A stretch of DNA of 60,000 nucleotides from Diphasiastrum complanatum (GCA_029204225.1 CM055114.1:18372540-18432539), one strand, 5' to 3'; shown: positions 36,901 to 47,912, counted from the first letter of the stretch. Numbers and translations: made by a program. The notes: generated by a model from the sequence alone, not told the origin.

Positions 36901-37850
36901 TTATGATATGTCATATGAGAAGTGGCTCCACTATCAATCCACCAAGGATCAATGTCTCCATGATTAGCCAACAAGCAAGATGACATAACAAAAGCATCAT
37001 TTGAAAGAAGCTCATCCCCACCCTCATCAATAGTTAGATTGGTTTGCTTTTCCCCTTGATCCCTCTTTTTCTTAAAACAATCACTAGCAAAATGCCCTTT
37101 GACTCCACAATAGAAACATTTTAGCTTAGATCTATCCTTCTTTTTGCCAAAAGTAGAGTGCTCACCTTGGTCTTGCCCTTTAGACCAATTGCTTTTACCT
37201 TTGCCCTTGAACTTGCCTTTAGAGAACATTGCCTCCTCTTCTCCTCCTTGAGATGTAGAAGATGCTCCCACTCTTGCTTGCAACCTGAATTCTTCAGCCA
37301 ACAAGACCTCTTGCAAGTCTCCAACACTTGGTAAACATTTTTGGATAGCATAACTTTGAACAAGATTAGCATGATCATCCAACAAGCCATTGAGAATCAC
37401 TTGAACAAGCTCCTCATTATTTATGCCATCATTAATGCATGCTAACTCATCATTCAATGCTTTAACTCTCAAAACAAAAGCATGTCCATTCTCACTCTTC
37501 TTTTGCATACAAGAAAAGATTTGCCTTCTTAAAGTCAACACTCTAGAAGTAGACTTGGATTCATAAACCTTCTTCAAGGCTTCCCAAGCTTCACTAGATG
37601 ATGTGCACTTACCAACCTCTTTGATAAGCTCATTTGTCACATTCATCTTGATCATGTGAAGGGCTTTCTTTGCCCTCTTGTCATACCTCAATTGTTCTTG
37701 AGGTGCCAAAGGTCTCTCCTCCACACCTACAACAATATCCATCAACTCATTCATCTCAAGCAAAGACTCCATCCTTACTTTCCAAGTAGAATAGTTGAGG
37801 GAGGTAAGCCTATCATTGCTTTCCAACATGTAGCCTCCATTTGTAGCCAT
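33900..37850 (-). CDS. Gag-Pol polyprotein of element Y (1,316 aa, intact)
   Basis: A single uninterrupted frame encoding all copia proteins in copia order. Residues 1-210: gag capsid-like domain. 245-258: CCHC nucleocapsid knuckle (C245, C248, H253, C258). 306-308: protease DSG. 439-476: integrase HHCC zinc module (H439, H444, C473, C476). D503, D565, E601: integrase DDE triad. About 810-1060: reverse transcriptase with YVDD at 992-995. About 1150-1260: RNase H with D1156, E1197 and D1233. It acts by copying its RNA in cytoplasmic particles and inserting the cDNA into nuclear DNA. Protein layout and length are normal for the family. The last codons encode the polypurine tract and the TGA lies in the LTR. 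Transcription is expected from the TATA in the 5' LTR at 38,820-38,829. Gag is not separated from Pol by a frameshift, so the Gag:Pol ratio must be set another way (inference). Confidence 0.95.
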   Translation of the reverse strand: MATNGGYMLESNDRLTSLNYSTWKVRMESLLEMNELMDIVVGVEERPLAPQEQLRYDKRAKKALHMIKMNVTNELIKEVGKCTSSSEAWEALKKVYESKSTSRVLTLRRQIFSCMQKKSENGHAFVLRVKALNDELACINDGINNEELVQVILNGLLDDHANLVQSYAIQKCLPSVGDLQEVLLAEEFRLQARVGASSTSQGGEEEAMFSKGKFKGKGKSNWSKGQDQGEHSTFGKKKDRSKLKCFYCGVKGHFASDCFKKKRDQGEKQTNLTIDEGGDELLSNDAFVMSSCLLANHGDIDPWWIDSGATSHMTYHKEYFSSLMAFDGDRKVIYTANDGECAIKGIGTIPISLSTNRNIELKDVLLIPSITKNLLSVSQMLDKGFKVEFDGDACLIKKGCSIIAKGKRQGKLFKLDACVVANQVGCMANEQMSIQEVWHKRMGHLNYKALEVIAKKEVVRGLPKSLTCLNHVCEECALSKSHRLPYTRSISRSKMPFSLLHSDIHGVTTISNGGAKMYVTFIDDFSRFCWVYLLKSKDEVFDVFVKFKVAIETQFTTKIKCLRSDNGGEYISNKFKAFCDEHGIKREYTCPRTPQQNGVAERKNRTLCESAKAMRLNANLPKPFWSDALLCANFLCNRWPSVVLEGKTPFEALFGTKPNVKFLRTFGCICYFNITLDDRTKEDPSSRKGIFVGYSEVSKAYRIYVPSIKKVFTSRDVIFDESNIPKVVSSDDGVVATNVLDDNGVDDTLDVDVEEASSSQIPRRTPRHKVKPSRLTYDGKGKQVVDGSNYAFLTSFDVPSCVDEARQEEEWIQAMDLEFEALMKNNTWRLVELPKGKSAIGCKWIFKVKTNQDGSINKLKARLVAKGYAQEHGIDYEETFAPVAKMVSIRVIISLATLYGWDLWQLDISNAFLNGDLEEEVYMEQPESYVSHSKPNHVCFLQKSLYGLKQAPRSWYARLNSFLLSQNFTMSEYDHSLYFRISANDVTILLIYVDDIILSGGNKEDIEDIKKALKKEFEVHDLGLLSYILGIEVIRTSQITFISQEKYAISILNRFHMVDANPIDTPMESHVKLTIRGNERSFEDITLYRKLIGSLIYLTITRPDLSYCVGRLSQFMQDPSIEHWKLGKRILRYISGTKDFGIVYRGSSPNLFGFSDSDFAGDLMDRKSINAHAIFIGDGAISWMSKKQATISLSSSEAEYKALTSCTKEMVWIKRMIMELHLLDFSESPIIFCDNLSAQSLASNPVFHARSKHIEVAYHFVREQVLAKEIKLEHVPSKECVADIFTKALGKDLFFKHRTSLGVLSKSMLKLVEEGV
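33905..33920 (-). other. Polypurine tract of element Y
   Basis: On the minus strand CTAGTTGAAGAGGGAG ends exactly at the 3' LTR boundary and would prime plus-strand DNA synthesis. It is also coding (last residues of Pol). Confidence 0.8.
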
Positions 37851-38447
37851 GTTGCAATGATTGATCTCTGATCTTTGACCTGTTCCAATGCACTAAGCAC
37901 TCTCTTGAATCAACAAATGAAACACAAGAAGAAATCACAAAGATTTGGAACCTAAAACCTTACTTTTTCTCTCTTTTCCTCACTTTTTCCTTAATTTTAG
38001 CCACTAGTTTTATGATTTCTTGATCAAACCAAGACCAAACCTCAATATACTTGCTTTTCCCTCACTCCTAAGATTGAAATACACTCTTGAATCATTCAGC
38101 AAACTGAAAATCAGAGGGTTACATCAATTTTGAAGTTTTTGACATGAAGAAGCAAGAAATTGAATCAAAAAACTATATGCTAGAATGGAAAACTAATAGG
38201 ATCTTGTTGGATCTTGCATCTCCCTCTTTCCAAAACAATTTTTGTCTCCTTATTCTGATAAGTACAGAGGGAATTCGCCCTACTTCAATTGAAATGCATA
38301 CAAATGATGTTTTGATCACAAAGATCCAATTTCTACACATAAATCAACAAGATTTTTAGCTAGAAACTTGATTGGAATGCTACAAAAGCAAACTCGCCCA
38401 CAAATCTCTTCTAAATCTGGCAAAACCTGCACATTTGGCCGCCTAAT

Positions 38448-38459
38448 GCTCTGATACCA
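38448..38459 (-). other. Primer-binding site of element Y
   Basis: Reads TGGTATCAGAGC on the minus strand, immediately inside the 5' LTR; complementary to the 3' end of plant initiator tRNA-Met. Confidence 0.9.
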
Positions 38460-39112
38460 TGTGAAAAACTCAGATCCAAAAGATGCTAAAGTTTCATAAA
38501 GATCTTGGCCATGGAAGTTATGCACATCTAGATTGAAAAAATGATAGAAATTGTGATGTTAAGCATACTAAACATCAACTAAACATCAAAATCTGATCAT
38601 AAGCTTCCACAAACAGAAACTTGCTGTCCCTGTCCGTACTTCAGAGCCTACAACCTGCATTTCACACGTGTGAAGCCATAGCAACAAAGAAATCACAATT
38701 CTAGTGGCTAGAATGCAAGATATGAACAAAAAAGTGAGAGAGAAGAAGATGGACCTTCAAAGAGCATAACATTCATTCAATAGAATGAAAATGAGATGTG
38801 TACATACTCGTGGAGATGGCTATTTATAGCAGCCATAGTGCCTCTTGGCCACTTGTCTTATGATAGGCTAAAATTGGGGTCCAATAGGATTCACCCATAT
38901 ACCTAGAAATTTGGTCAAATAGGAATGCACCAAATTATGAGCCAATAGAAGAGCTCCACACTCGACCTCCTCTAATTAATGTGACCTCAAAAGTAGTGTA
39001 CACATACTTTGGGCCTCTACATACATGTATGAACCTATCTCTAACTTTTATTTGGCCATAGGCCTACAAAATCTCAAGTTAGGAAAATACTACTAGTTGA
39101 CAATTTTTCACA
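38460..39112 (-). repeat. 5' LTR of element Y with promoter
   Basis: 653 bp, reads identical to 33,252-33,904. TATA-like CTATAAATAG on the minus strand at 38,820-38,829 would drive the element transcript. The palindrome TTCACACGTGTGAA (38,661-38,674), containing the CACGTG core bound by bHLH/bZIP factors in plants, lies downstream of it. Confidence 0.95.
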
Positions 39113-42100
39113 ACATTTCCTTATACTCTGCTTCTGTGGTGGAAAGAGCAATTGTACTTTGCTTCTTACTAGACCAAGAAAAGCAATTACCACAAAATTG
39201 GAATATATATCCTGTGGTGGATCTACGATCATCATAGTCACCTCCCCAGTCCGCATCCACATAGCTACACAACTCAGGTAAACCATCATGCTTCTTGTAA
39301 ATCAAGCCATACTCTGATGTGTCTTTCACATAACGCAAAATGCGTTTAGCTGCTCTCCAATGCATTTTCGTAGGTGCTGCCATAAACTGACTTACAATGC
39401 CAACAACATAGCATATATCTGGTCTAGTTGTGGTAAGGTAAATCAAGCTCCCTACTAACTGTCTATATAGCGTAGCATCAAATGACTGTGGTTCATCAAG
39501 CTTAGAAAGCTTTTTACCTGGTTCAATAGGAGTGTTTACTGGTTTGCAATCCTGCAACCTAAACCTGTGTAGTAACTCTTTGACATATTTCACTTGTGTT
39601 AAACCTACTTCATGTCCTTTTTGCCACACTTCTACTCCAAGGCAGTAATGCATCAGGCTGAGATCCGTCATCTCAAATTTTTCCATGAGGTCTTTCTTGA
39701 TTATGTCTATCATCTCTTGATTATTTTCCGTAATAATCAAGTCATCAACGTAAAGAGCAATCAAAGCAACCATACCATCAAAGCATAAGACATATAGATT
39801 TGGATCAGAATGTGTTCTCACCATCCCCTTTGAATGAAAGTAGGCATCAATCCTGCTATACCACGCACGTGGTGCTTGTTTAAGACCATAAAGCACTTTC
39901 TTCAAGTGACATACTTTATTCTCCTGTCCTTTCGCTACAAAGCCTTCAGGTTGATCCATGAACACTTCTTCTTCTAACTCACCATTTAGAAAAGCAGATT
40001 TCACATTCATCTGATGCAAAGGCCAACCAAAATGTGAAGCTAAAGCAATAAGTAGACGTAGAGTATTCCACTTACACACTGGCGCAAAGGTCTCCTCATA
40101 GTCAATGCCTTTATTTTGTGCGTACCCTTTGATTACCAATCTTGCTTTGTGCTTTGCTATGCTTCCATTTGCATGGTACTTAGTTCTATATACCCATTTG
40201 CAACCAATGGATTTCTTGCCAACTGGTGGTTCTACTAAGTCCCATGTGCTATGCTTAGCAATTGACTCCATCTCCTCTCCCATGGCTTTGATCCAAATGT
40301 CATCATCCTTCGCTTCACCATAAGTCGAAGGTTCTTTGCTTTGAATTATGTTGGATAACAGAGCATAATTTGCTTCATACCTTTCAGGTAGTATCTTCTC
40401 TCTTGTTGATCTTCGTAGCTCTCCCTGGTTAGATGATCCTGGAAAGTCATCTATATCGCGGCTCTCCATCAATCTCTCAAACCACTTAGGGAGCTTTCTG
40501 TCACGTGATCGGCTTCCTGGTGAAAATGTATCCCACGGTACATCCTTCTCCTTGCGTTTGTCACCTGCAATTTCAATCCTTCGTGCACCAAAAGGTTTGT
40601 CCCTACCTCTCCAACCTGTTTCTTGAGGTTAAGTAGTAGTATCTTGAGATGTATCCTCATGTTCATCACTCGGAAGGTCAATGAATGGATCATCATCAGG
40701 TGGTATCCTCACTATGCCATTTTTCCTACTGGATGTGTCTATCTTCTCAACATCTTCATCTTCATACATCTTGGATTCATCAAAGATAACATCTCGACTT
40801 ATATGGATTTTGTTTTCGACTGGATCAAAACATCTATAGCCCTTCACGCGATCATCATATCCCAAGAATATTCACTTGATAGCTTTTACATCAAGTTTAC
40901 GTCTTTCTTCCTTAGGAATATGTACAAAGGCCTTACATCCAAAGATTCGCAAGTGGTTCACCTTTGGCTTCTTCTTTGTGAATGCTTCCTCAGGTGTAAT
41001 TTTTGGTATGGCAATGGTAGGACTTCTATTTTGAAGATAGACTGCCGTGCTACATGCTTCTGACCAAAAATCTTTTGGTAATTTCATCTCAGCTAGCATA
41101 GATTTGGCACTTTCCACAATCGTACGATTTTTGCGCTCAGCTACACCATTGAGAGCAGGAGTATGAGCTTGCGTAAATTGTCTTTTAATCCCACATTGAT
41201 CACAAAGATCATTGAAGTCATTAGACTTATACTCACCTCCACTATCTGATCTTAAGACTTTGATCTTCTTACTTGTCTGATTTTCAACCAAGTTTTTGAA
41301 GTTATCAAAAGCATCTAATTTTTTCTTCAAGAAGTAGATCCACGTCTTACGTGACATATCATCAATAAAGGTCATGAAATAGAAGGCTTTTCCTAAGGAC
41401 ATGGTCCTCATGGGCCCGCATAAATCTATGTGGATTAAATCCAAGATGTTCTTTGCTCTTGCAACACCTCCTTTATTGAACTTCTCTCGATGCTGCTTCC
41501 CATATATACAAGATTCGCACATCGATTTCAAGTGATCTTCTATTGTAGGCAGTCCTGTTACCATCTCCAATTTTCTCATCATACTGAGGCTTCCCAAGTT
41601 CAAGTGACCAAGCCTCTTGTGCCACAAATCAGTTTGCAAAGGAATGGATGACACAAGTCCGCGTTGCCCCTTGATTGTGGCATTCAACCTGTACAATTTT
41701 GTATTGGGCTCTCTTACTCCATTCGCAATAACTTTGAAGTTTTGGTTTGCATCCTTCACAAAGCAACGATCATGGGCGAATTCTACTTTCAACTTTTGAT
41801 CAGTAATGACTCCAACAGAAAGTAGATTTTTCTTCAAACTTGGTACGTAAAGTACCTCCCTGGTCAACCTGCTTTTACCGTCAGATAGTTGGATTGAAAC
41901 TGTGCCTATCCCCTTGATCATGCACACCTCACCATTTGCTTGTGAAACAGATGTTCCATTATCCAACGCCTTCAAACTACTGAACCAGTTCTTGTTACCT
42001 GTCATGTGTCTTGTGGCTCCTGAGTCAATATACCATGCTTGATCATCTTGATTAGATGACAATGCAGATATGAAGATGCTAGAGTCTTCAATCTCACCCT

Positions 42101-42932
42101 CATCGACAAGGTTACCTGCTTGTTTTGGTTTCTCCTTGCCTTGTTCCGCCAGGAATTTGCGACATTCACTCTTCCAGTGGCCCTTTTTATCACAATGGAA
42201 GCATTTGCCTTTCTTCTTAGTTTTGCTGGAAGATCCCTCATCCTCCTGAGACTTGGCAAATTGTTGTTTAGTCTTCTTCTTACCCTTGCACTTGCCTTGT
42301 TTTTGGCGTGTTGCAAGAGCCTGATCATCAGTATTTTGACGTCTAGCTTTCACCATTTCTTGTCGTTGTTCTTCCTGCATCAAGATTCCTGTGAGCTCGT
42401 CAAAGGTTGGCAATCTTTCACTTGATGCTATTCCGCTTACAAACATCTGATAGGGTTCTGCAATGCCGCATAATGCATTATGCACCAGCTCCACATCACG
42501 TATGCGTTCTCCAATAGAATGCAGTTCATCTCTCATTGTCTTGATTCTGGTCATGTACGTCTGAATGTGCTCTCCTTGCTCCATGCGGGCACTATTCAGC
42601 TTTGACTTCAGAAACATGATTCTTGACGGATTTGACGTCTCGAACTGTTCCTTTAGCACATCCCATGCCTGTCTAGGTGTAATAGCATCACAAATGTGGG
42701 CAATGATGTGATCCTTCACTGACAAGTTAATGAGGGTCAAAGCTTTTCTCATCTTTTTGTCGAACACTTTGATGTCTGCTTCATTTGGCGGCCTTCTCTC
42801 ATCACCTGTGACGACTTCCCACACATCTTTCTCCATCAGTATGTTTTTCATTTTGAATTTCCACACTGCATAGTTGAAAATCCCGTCCAATTTGCTACTT
42901 TCACTCAAAATGGACTCTCCCATGTTTGTCAT

Positions 42933-43717
42933 CGCAAAACTGCTTAAAACTTCTGCCTTAGACTAAGAATAGTATGTCGAGGCCAACAGTGATGTTAGAA
43001 GTTGAAAATAATGACCTGCACTTTTTTTCTTACCAGGCCACTCGCCGCTTTTCCAGCAATTTGAAAGCCAAATCGGCGTCGCCTTCCGAAATGCACTCAG
43101 TCGTCAATTCCCAACAACGTGCCCAGTGGAATGGTGAAACTACTTCTGGCGTACTCCAAACACTTTCTCCGCTGCAACCGCTCTGTTTTGCTATACCGTA
43201 CTTGCAGGTACAGTCCGGGTGCCCTTCGTTTGGAGGTTATAGCCTTTCGTTTGGGTCAAAACGGGCAAAGGACCCAAAAATAGGGACTTTTCTAGCTTTT
43301 GAACTGTTTCTTCACTTTGAAGAAACTTCACTCTTCACTTGTGAAGGGACCCAACTCAACTTTCAGTATGAAAACTTCTAATGAAGTTGAAGGCCATAAT
43401 GCACTTCAATTCTTCAGGACCCTGTTTAAAGCTCATCTAATGGCTGAACCAAATCTTGTGGTTCATTTGAGTGTGTTTCAATCTTAGGAAGTGGCAAAAG
43501 TCATTAGATTAAGGATAGATCGTAGGTTGATCAAGATTCCATGATTCTATGTGTTGATTTGCTTGGATAAGTGCTAGAAGAGAATTTGTGAGAAAGTTTC
43601 AAATCTTGGTGATTACTTTTGAAAGCATTTGTTGGTGTTCAAAGGAGTGCTTTGTGCATTGAAGCAGGTTGAAAGGGAAGATCAGGTCATTGCTACATAG
43701 CAACCTCAATTGGAGTC
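42933..43717. other. Leader sequence between two head-to-head copia elements
   Basis: Lies between the gag start of family C (minus) and the gag start of the Y-like element (plus). The part near 42,933-43,380 is more GC-rich and probably is the family C leader; 43,600-43,717 resembles the leader next to the gag start in Y. Neither an LTR nor a primer-binding site could be found, so both elements have lost their 5' ends here. A 135-codon open frame at 42,974-43,381 has no recognisable content. Confidence 0.45.
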
Positions 43718-46012
43718 ATGTTGGAAGCCAATGATAGGCTTACCTCAAGTAACTATTCATTGTGGAAAGTGAGGATGGAGTCACTTCTTGAGATGAATGA
43801 TGTTTTGGATATTGTTGTAGGTTTGGAGGAGAGACCAACAACACAACAAGATCAATTGAGGTAGGACAAGAGGGCCAAGAAGGCTCTACACATGATAAAG
43901 ATGAATGTTACCAATGAACTTCTCAAGGAAGTTGGTAAGTGCACATCATCTTTGGAAGCTTGGAATTCATTGAAGAAGCTTTATGAGTCCAAGTCTACTT
44001 CTAGAGTGTTGACTCTAAGAAGGAAAATCTTTTTTTGTTTGCAAAAGAATAAAGAAAGTCCAAGTACCTTTGTTTTGAGAATGAAAGCATTGAATGATGA
44101 GTTAGCTTGCATAGATGAAAGCATTAAGGAAGGAGAGCTTATTCAAGTGATTCTTAATGGCTTGTTGGATGCTCATGCTAACATTTTTCAAAGTATTGCT
44201 ATTCAAAAGACTTTGCCAAGTTTGATGGATCTTCAAGAGATCTTGATCAATGAGGAATATAGGCTTCACGCAAGAGGTGGATCTACATCGACACTTCAAG
44301 AGGATGCTGTGTTCACAAAGGGCAAAACCAAAAGCAAGTGGTCTAAAGGGCAAGATCAAGTGGATGCTTCTTCAAGTGGCAAAAAAAAGGATAGATCAAA
44401 GCTCAAGTGCTTGTATTGTGGCATCAAAGGACACTTTGCAAGTAAGTGCTACAAGAAGAAGAGAGATCAAGGAGACAAGCAGGGTAATCTTACTCTTAAC
44501 GAGGATGGTTTGGATGTTCAAGATGCAAATGATGATGCCTTTGTGATGTCTTCATGTATGCTTGCTAATGATGGAGATCTAGATCCTTGGTGGATTGATA
44601 GTAGAGCAAGTTCACACATGACCTTTCACAAAGAGTACTTCAATTCTTTGTTAGCATATAAAGATGACAAGAGGGTGATCTACACGACCAATGATGGTGC
44701 GTGTGCAATAAAAGGGATTGGCACAATTCCTATTTCTCTCTCTACAAATAGGAATGTTCATTTGGAGGATGTCTTGTTTATTCCATCTAATACCAAGAAT
44801 TTGCTTAGTGTGAGTCAAATGCTAAGTAAAGGCCTCAAGGTGGAGTTTGATGGAGATGCTTATATGATCAAAAGAAAGGATGTCTTGATTGGAAAAGGTA
44901 AAAGGCAAGGGAAGTTGTTCAAACTAGATGCTTTGTCTAAGTCACATAGACTACCTTATACTAGATCTATTTCTAGATCTACAAAGCCTTTTCAACTTGT
45001 ACATTCGGATATTCATGGATTTACTACAATTAGCAATAGTGGAGCTAAGATGTATGTAACATTCATTGATGATTTTAGTAGATTTTGTTGGATCTATCTA
45101 CTAAAGAGCAAGGATGAAGTGTATGATGTCTTTTTCAAGTTCAAGAATGCAAGGGAGAACCAATTTTCCACAAAGATCAAGTCCTTGAGAGGTGACAATG
45201 GTGGTGAGTACATATCTAACAAGTTCAAGGCCTTTTGTGATGAGCATGGGATCAAGAGGGAGTATACAACATCAAGGACCCCACAACAAAATGGAGTGGC
45301 TGAAAGGAAGAATAGGACTTTATGTGAAAGTGCTAAAGCTATGAGGTTAAGTGCTAATCTTGACAAACCATTTTGGGATCAAGCTCTGTTGTGTGCCAAT
45401 TTCTTGTGCAATAGGTGGCCGAGTGCTATTTTGGACAGAAGGACACCTTTTGAGATGCTATTCAAGAGGAGGCCGAGTGTCAACTTTCTAAGAAACTTTG
45501 GATGCACATGCTATGTCAACATTACTCTTGATGATAGGACCAAGGAGGATCCATCTTCACGAAGAGGTATTTTTGTTGGATATAGTGAGGTGAGTAAAGC
45601 CTACAAGGTTTACATTCCTTCTACTAACAAAGTGGTTGTTGGTAGAGATGTCATTTTTGATGAGGGGAATATTCCAAAGGTGTCTTCAAGCATGATTGAT
45701 GGTAGAGTGGATGGATCTAACATTCTTGATGTTGATGAGAAGGATCCTACTTAGGATGGTGATGATGATGGACCTTCATCTAGTCAAACGCCAAGGAGAA
45801 CATCAAGAGAAAGACAATTACCTCCAAGGCTCACATATGATCAAAAGGGTAAGCAAGTAGTTTCTGGAAATTTTGTTGTTTTCCTAACCTCTTTGGATGA
45901 GCCTACAAGTGTAGATCAAGCAAGGAAAGAAGAGGAGTGGATCCAAGCAATGGATCTCGAGTATCAAGCTCTTATGAAGAATGGAACATGGAGATTGGTG
46001 GAGTTGTCTTGA
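43718..46012 (+). pseudogene. Y-like copia gag-pol, deleted and truncated
   Basis: Starts at an ATG at 43,718 with a gag close to that of Y, hits a TAG at 43,862-43,864, then stays open to a TAG at 45,752-45,754 and ends at a TGA near 46,010. The CCHC knuckle is present (C-L-Y-C-G-I-K-G-H-F-A-S-K-C). The protease site reads DSR instead of DSG. An in-frame deletion at about 44,940 removes about 60 residues relative to Y, taking out the whole integrase HHCC module. The integrase core is present (RGDNGGEYIS, QNGVAERKNRT). The RT is cut after its first residues, where sequence of another copia family begins. Not functional. Confidence 0.9.
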
Positions 46013-46862
46013 CAAGAAGAGCAACATGCAGTCTGGATTGAATTTTTGTTCTGGATCGAATTCAAACTCTTCACCATTCCAAGCAGTGAAAAAAACTATT
46101 TAGCAGATACTATAAGAGGACTGGCCATGATATCAAGGATAAGCTTTGAAATACAACAACGAAAAGAAAAAGCAGTTCTAGTAGCAAGCAAATTCTACTA
46201 CAACCAGTCACTCAATCTAGCAACAGGGGGAAGATGAAGCGGGCTTCATGACCAAGGTCGGAGAACAACAAGATATCGATTTCTGGTACTTGGACTCTGG
46301 AGCAACACAACATATGACTCACCATCAAGACTGGTTCAAGGATTACAAGCCATTGGCCCACTCTCGAGTTGTGCAACTGGGAGACAACTCATCTCATTCC
46401 ATCAAGGGTGAAGGAACAGTCAGAGTTGAATTTCAAAAAGGTGAGGTCAAGTTGTTGTCCAACGTTCTCCACGTTCCAAATCTGACCAAAAACCTACTCT
46501 CAGCTAGCAGAATCATTGATTTAGGTCGGAAGGTTGAATTTGATGCAGAAGGTTGTACAATTCTTGACAAATCTTGGAAAGTCCTAGCTGTCGGGAGAAG
46601 AAGTGGCTACTTTTACAAACTCAACCACTACTATTCTTCTAATAGTCAAGCTCTTCATACAGCCACTTCTGAATCAACTGATATGCTTTGGCATTTTAGA
46701 TTAGGCCATCTTAACTTCAATAGTATTTAACAAATGTCGACTCAGAATCTAGTGCAAGATCTACCTTCGGTTAGCAAACCAACTTCTCCATGTGAAAGCT
46801 GTATTATCAGCAAGCATGCTAGAAGTTCCTTTATTTCTGATTTGGTTCATACTTCTAAAAGC
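46013..46862 (+). pseudogene. Copia gag end, protease and integrase zinc region (family G, part 1)
   Basis: Degraded nucleocapsid (knuckle remnant around 46,095-46,135, first Cys residues lost) is followed by a protease region with YLDSGATQHMTHH near 46,280-46,320 and the pre-integrase domain with LWHFRLGHLN in 46,248-46,730. After a TAA at 46,728 the frame continues through CESCIISKHARSSF to about 46,862, where the foldback element enters. It is the same family as 28,986-30,380. The left end is an abrupt join to RT of a different copia element. Confidence 0.8.
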
Positions 46863-47454
46863 ATTAGGGCCTTTTTTGAACTCAAAAAGGGCCTCTTCAC
46901 TAATCTGGATTAGTGTTAATGACGACATGTGTACCAATAAAAGTGTGACAATTGAGCAGGAATGGTCCATATGACATGGCAGATTCAATGGTGTAGATTA
47001 AATCAAGTGTGGGCCCACAAAGTACACCTCTAGCATTAACCCTACATTAACCCTAGATGGATACACTTGAAAGTACCTAGTAACCAACAATAGCTACACA
47101 CAGTACCTAGTAGCTAACAATAGGACAACAACTAGTGCTCTAGGTGAGACATAGACTTGCAAGCGTCATTTAATGCCCAAGTACATTTCAAATTTGAAAC
47201 TTGCTTATGAATTTTAATCAACCCACTTTTGTGTCCCCCTTCACATTCAAACTAAGACTACCTCACTTTCATTAGCCTTTCACATAACAAATAATTTATT
47301 TTTTTCAGATGGATATCATTTTTTTCAAAATTGACCTTTGGAATACATTTTCATTTCGCCATGGATTTAGTCTGTTTGACCTCAGAACCTCAAAAAAAGT
47401 GTTTAGAAGTCAATTTGTTTTTATTAGTTTACAAACAGAAATATATTCCGGAGG

Positions 47455-47630
47455 CCAGTTTTTCATTTTTTTGGCCCGAAATCGCGATTTTTGGCCATTT
47501 CGCTCCATCAGAAGGCCAAAAATTGCGTTTCGAAATTTTTTTTTTTTGGGTTTGAAACGCAATTTTTGGCCTTCTGATGGAGCGAAACGGCCAAAAATCG
47601 CGATTTCGGGCCAAAAAAATGAAAAACTGG
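47455..47630. repeat. Perfect-type hairpin 1 inside the foldback
   Basis: Arms of about 80 bases (47,455-47,535 and 47,551-47,630) are reverse complements apart from a few differences, with a ~15-base T/G-rich loop. They include the word ATCGCGATTT in both arms. Confidence 0.85.
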
Positions 47631-47912
47631 CCTCTGGGGGATACATTTTTGTTTCGCTATGGATTTAGTCTGTTTGACCTCAGAACCTCAAAAAAGGTGC
47701 TTATAAGTCAATTTGCTTTTATTAGTTTGCAAACAGAAAAAAAATTCCGGAGGTTAGTTTTTCATTTTTTTGGCCCAAAATCGCGATTTTTGGCCGTTTC
47801 ACTTCATCAGAAGGCCAAAAATTGCCCAGGATTATCTACGAAACCTTCATGTAAAAGAATTTTTCCAATGCTTTTAGTTTCGGACCAAATTTTTTTTTTT
47901 TTGTTTTTTTTT

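Larger units (their letters stand above)
33252..39112 (-). mobile_element. Complete Ty1/copia retrotransposon Y
   Basis: LTRs 33,252-33,904 and 38,460-39,112 are each 653 bp, begin TGTGAAAAA and end TTTTTCACA or the reverse, and read identical by eye. The 5-bp duplication ACATT flanks it at 33,247-33,251 and 39,113-39,117. On the minus strand it has a primer-binding site TGGTATCAGAGC (38,448-38,459), a ~600-base leader, one full gag-pol frame (33,900-37,850) and a polypurine tract (GAAGAGGGAG) against the 3' LTR. Everything required for an autonomous copia element is visible, and the lack of LTR divergence points to very recent insertion. Its host site is the RNase H region of the family C element. 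Confidence 0.95.
32936..42932 (-). pseudogene. Copia gag-pol of family C, split by element Y
   Basis: One long reading frame from an ATG at 42,932. Gag (UBN2-like), CCHC knuckle (C-F-H-C-D-K-K-G-H-W-K-S-E-C), protease YIDSGATRHMTG, integrase zinc region (HKRLGHLN...CESCIYGKQH), integrase core (IDLCGPM, RSDSGGEYK, LNGVAERKNRT) lie in 40,872-42,932. RT (NVKSAFLNGELEEE, YGLKQAPRAWY, LYVDDLIIT) and the start of RNase H lie in 39,113-40,472, and the rest of RNase H in 32,936-33,246. By arithmetic the frame is conserved across both interior stops (TGA at 40,872-40,874 and TAA at 40,629-40,631) and across the Y insertion once Y and one target copy are left out. Damage is thus two nonsense changes plus the insertion. 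No 5' LTR or PBS is seen right of 42,932. Confidence 0.9.

Noticed and set aside
32936-42932. Endogenous pararetrovirus or other viral insertion
   Set aside because: Domain order (protease, integrase, RT, RNase H) and LTRs are those of Ty1/copia; no movement or coat protein-like region was seen anywhere in the window.
42974-43381. 135-codon open frame between two copia elements
   Set aside because: It lies antisense to the family C leader, has no motif and no second supporting signal. Best explained as a chance frame in a GC-richer leader.
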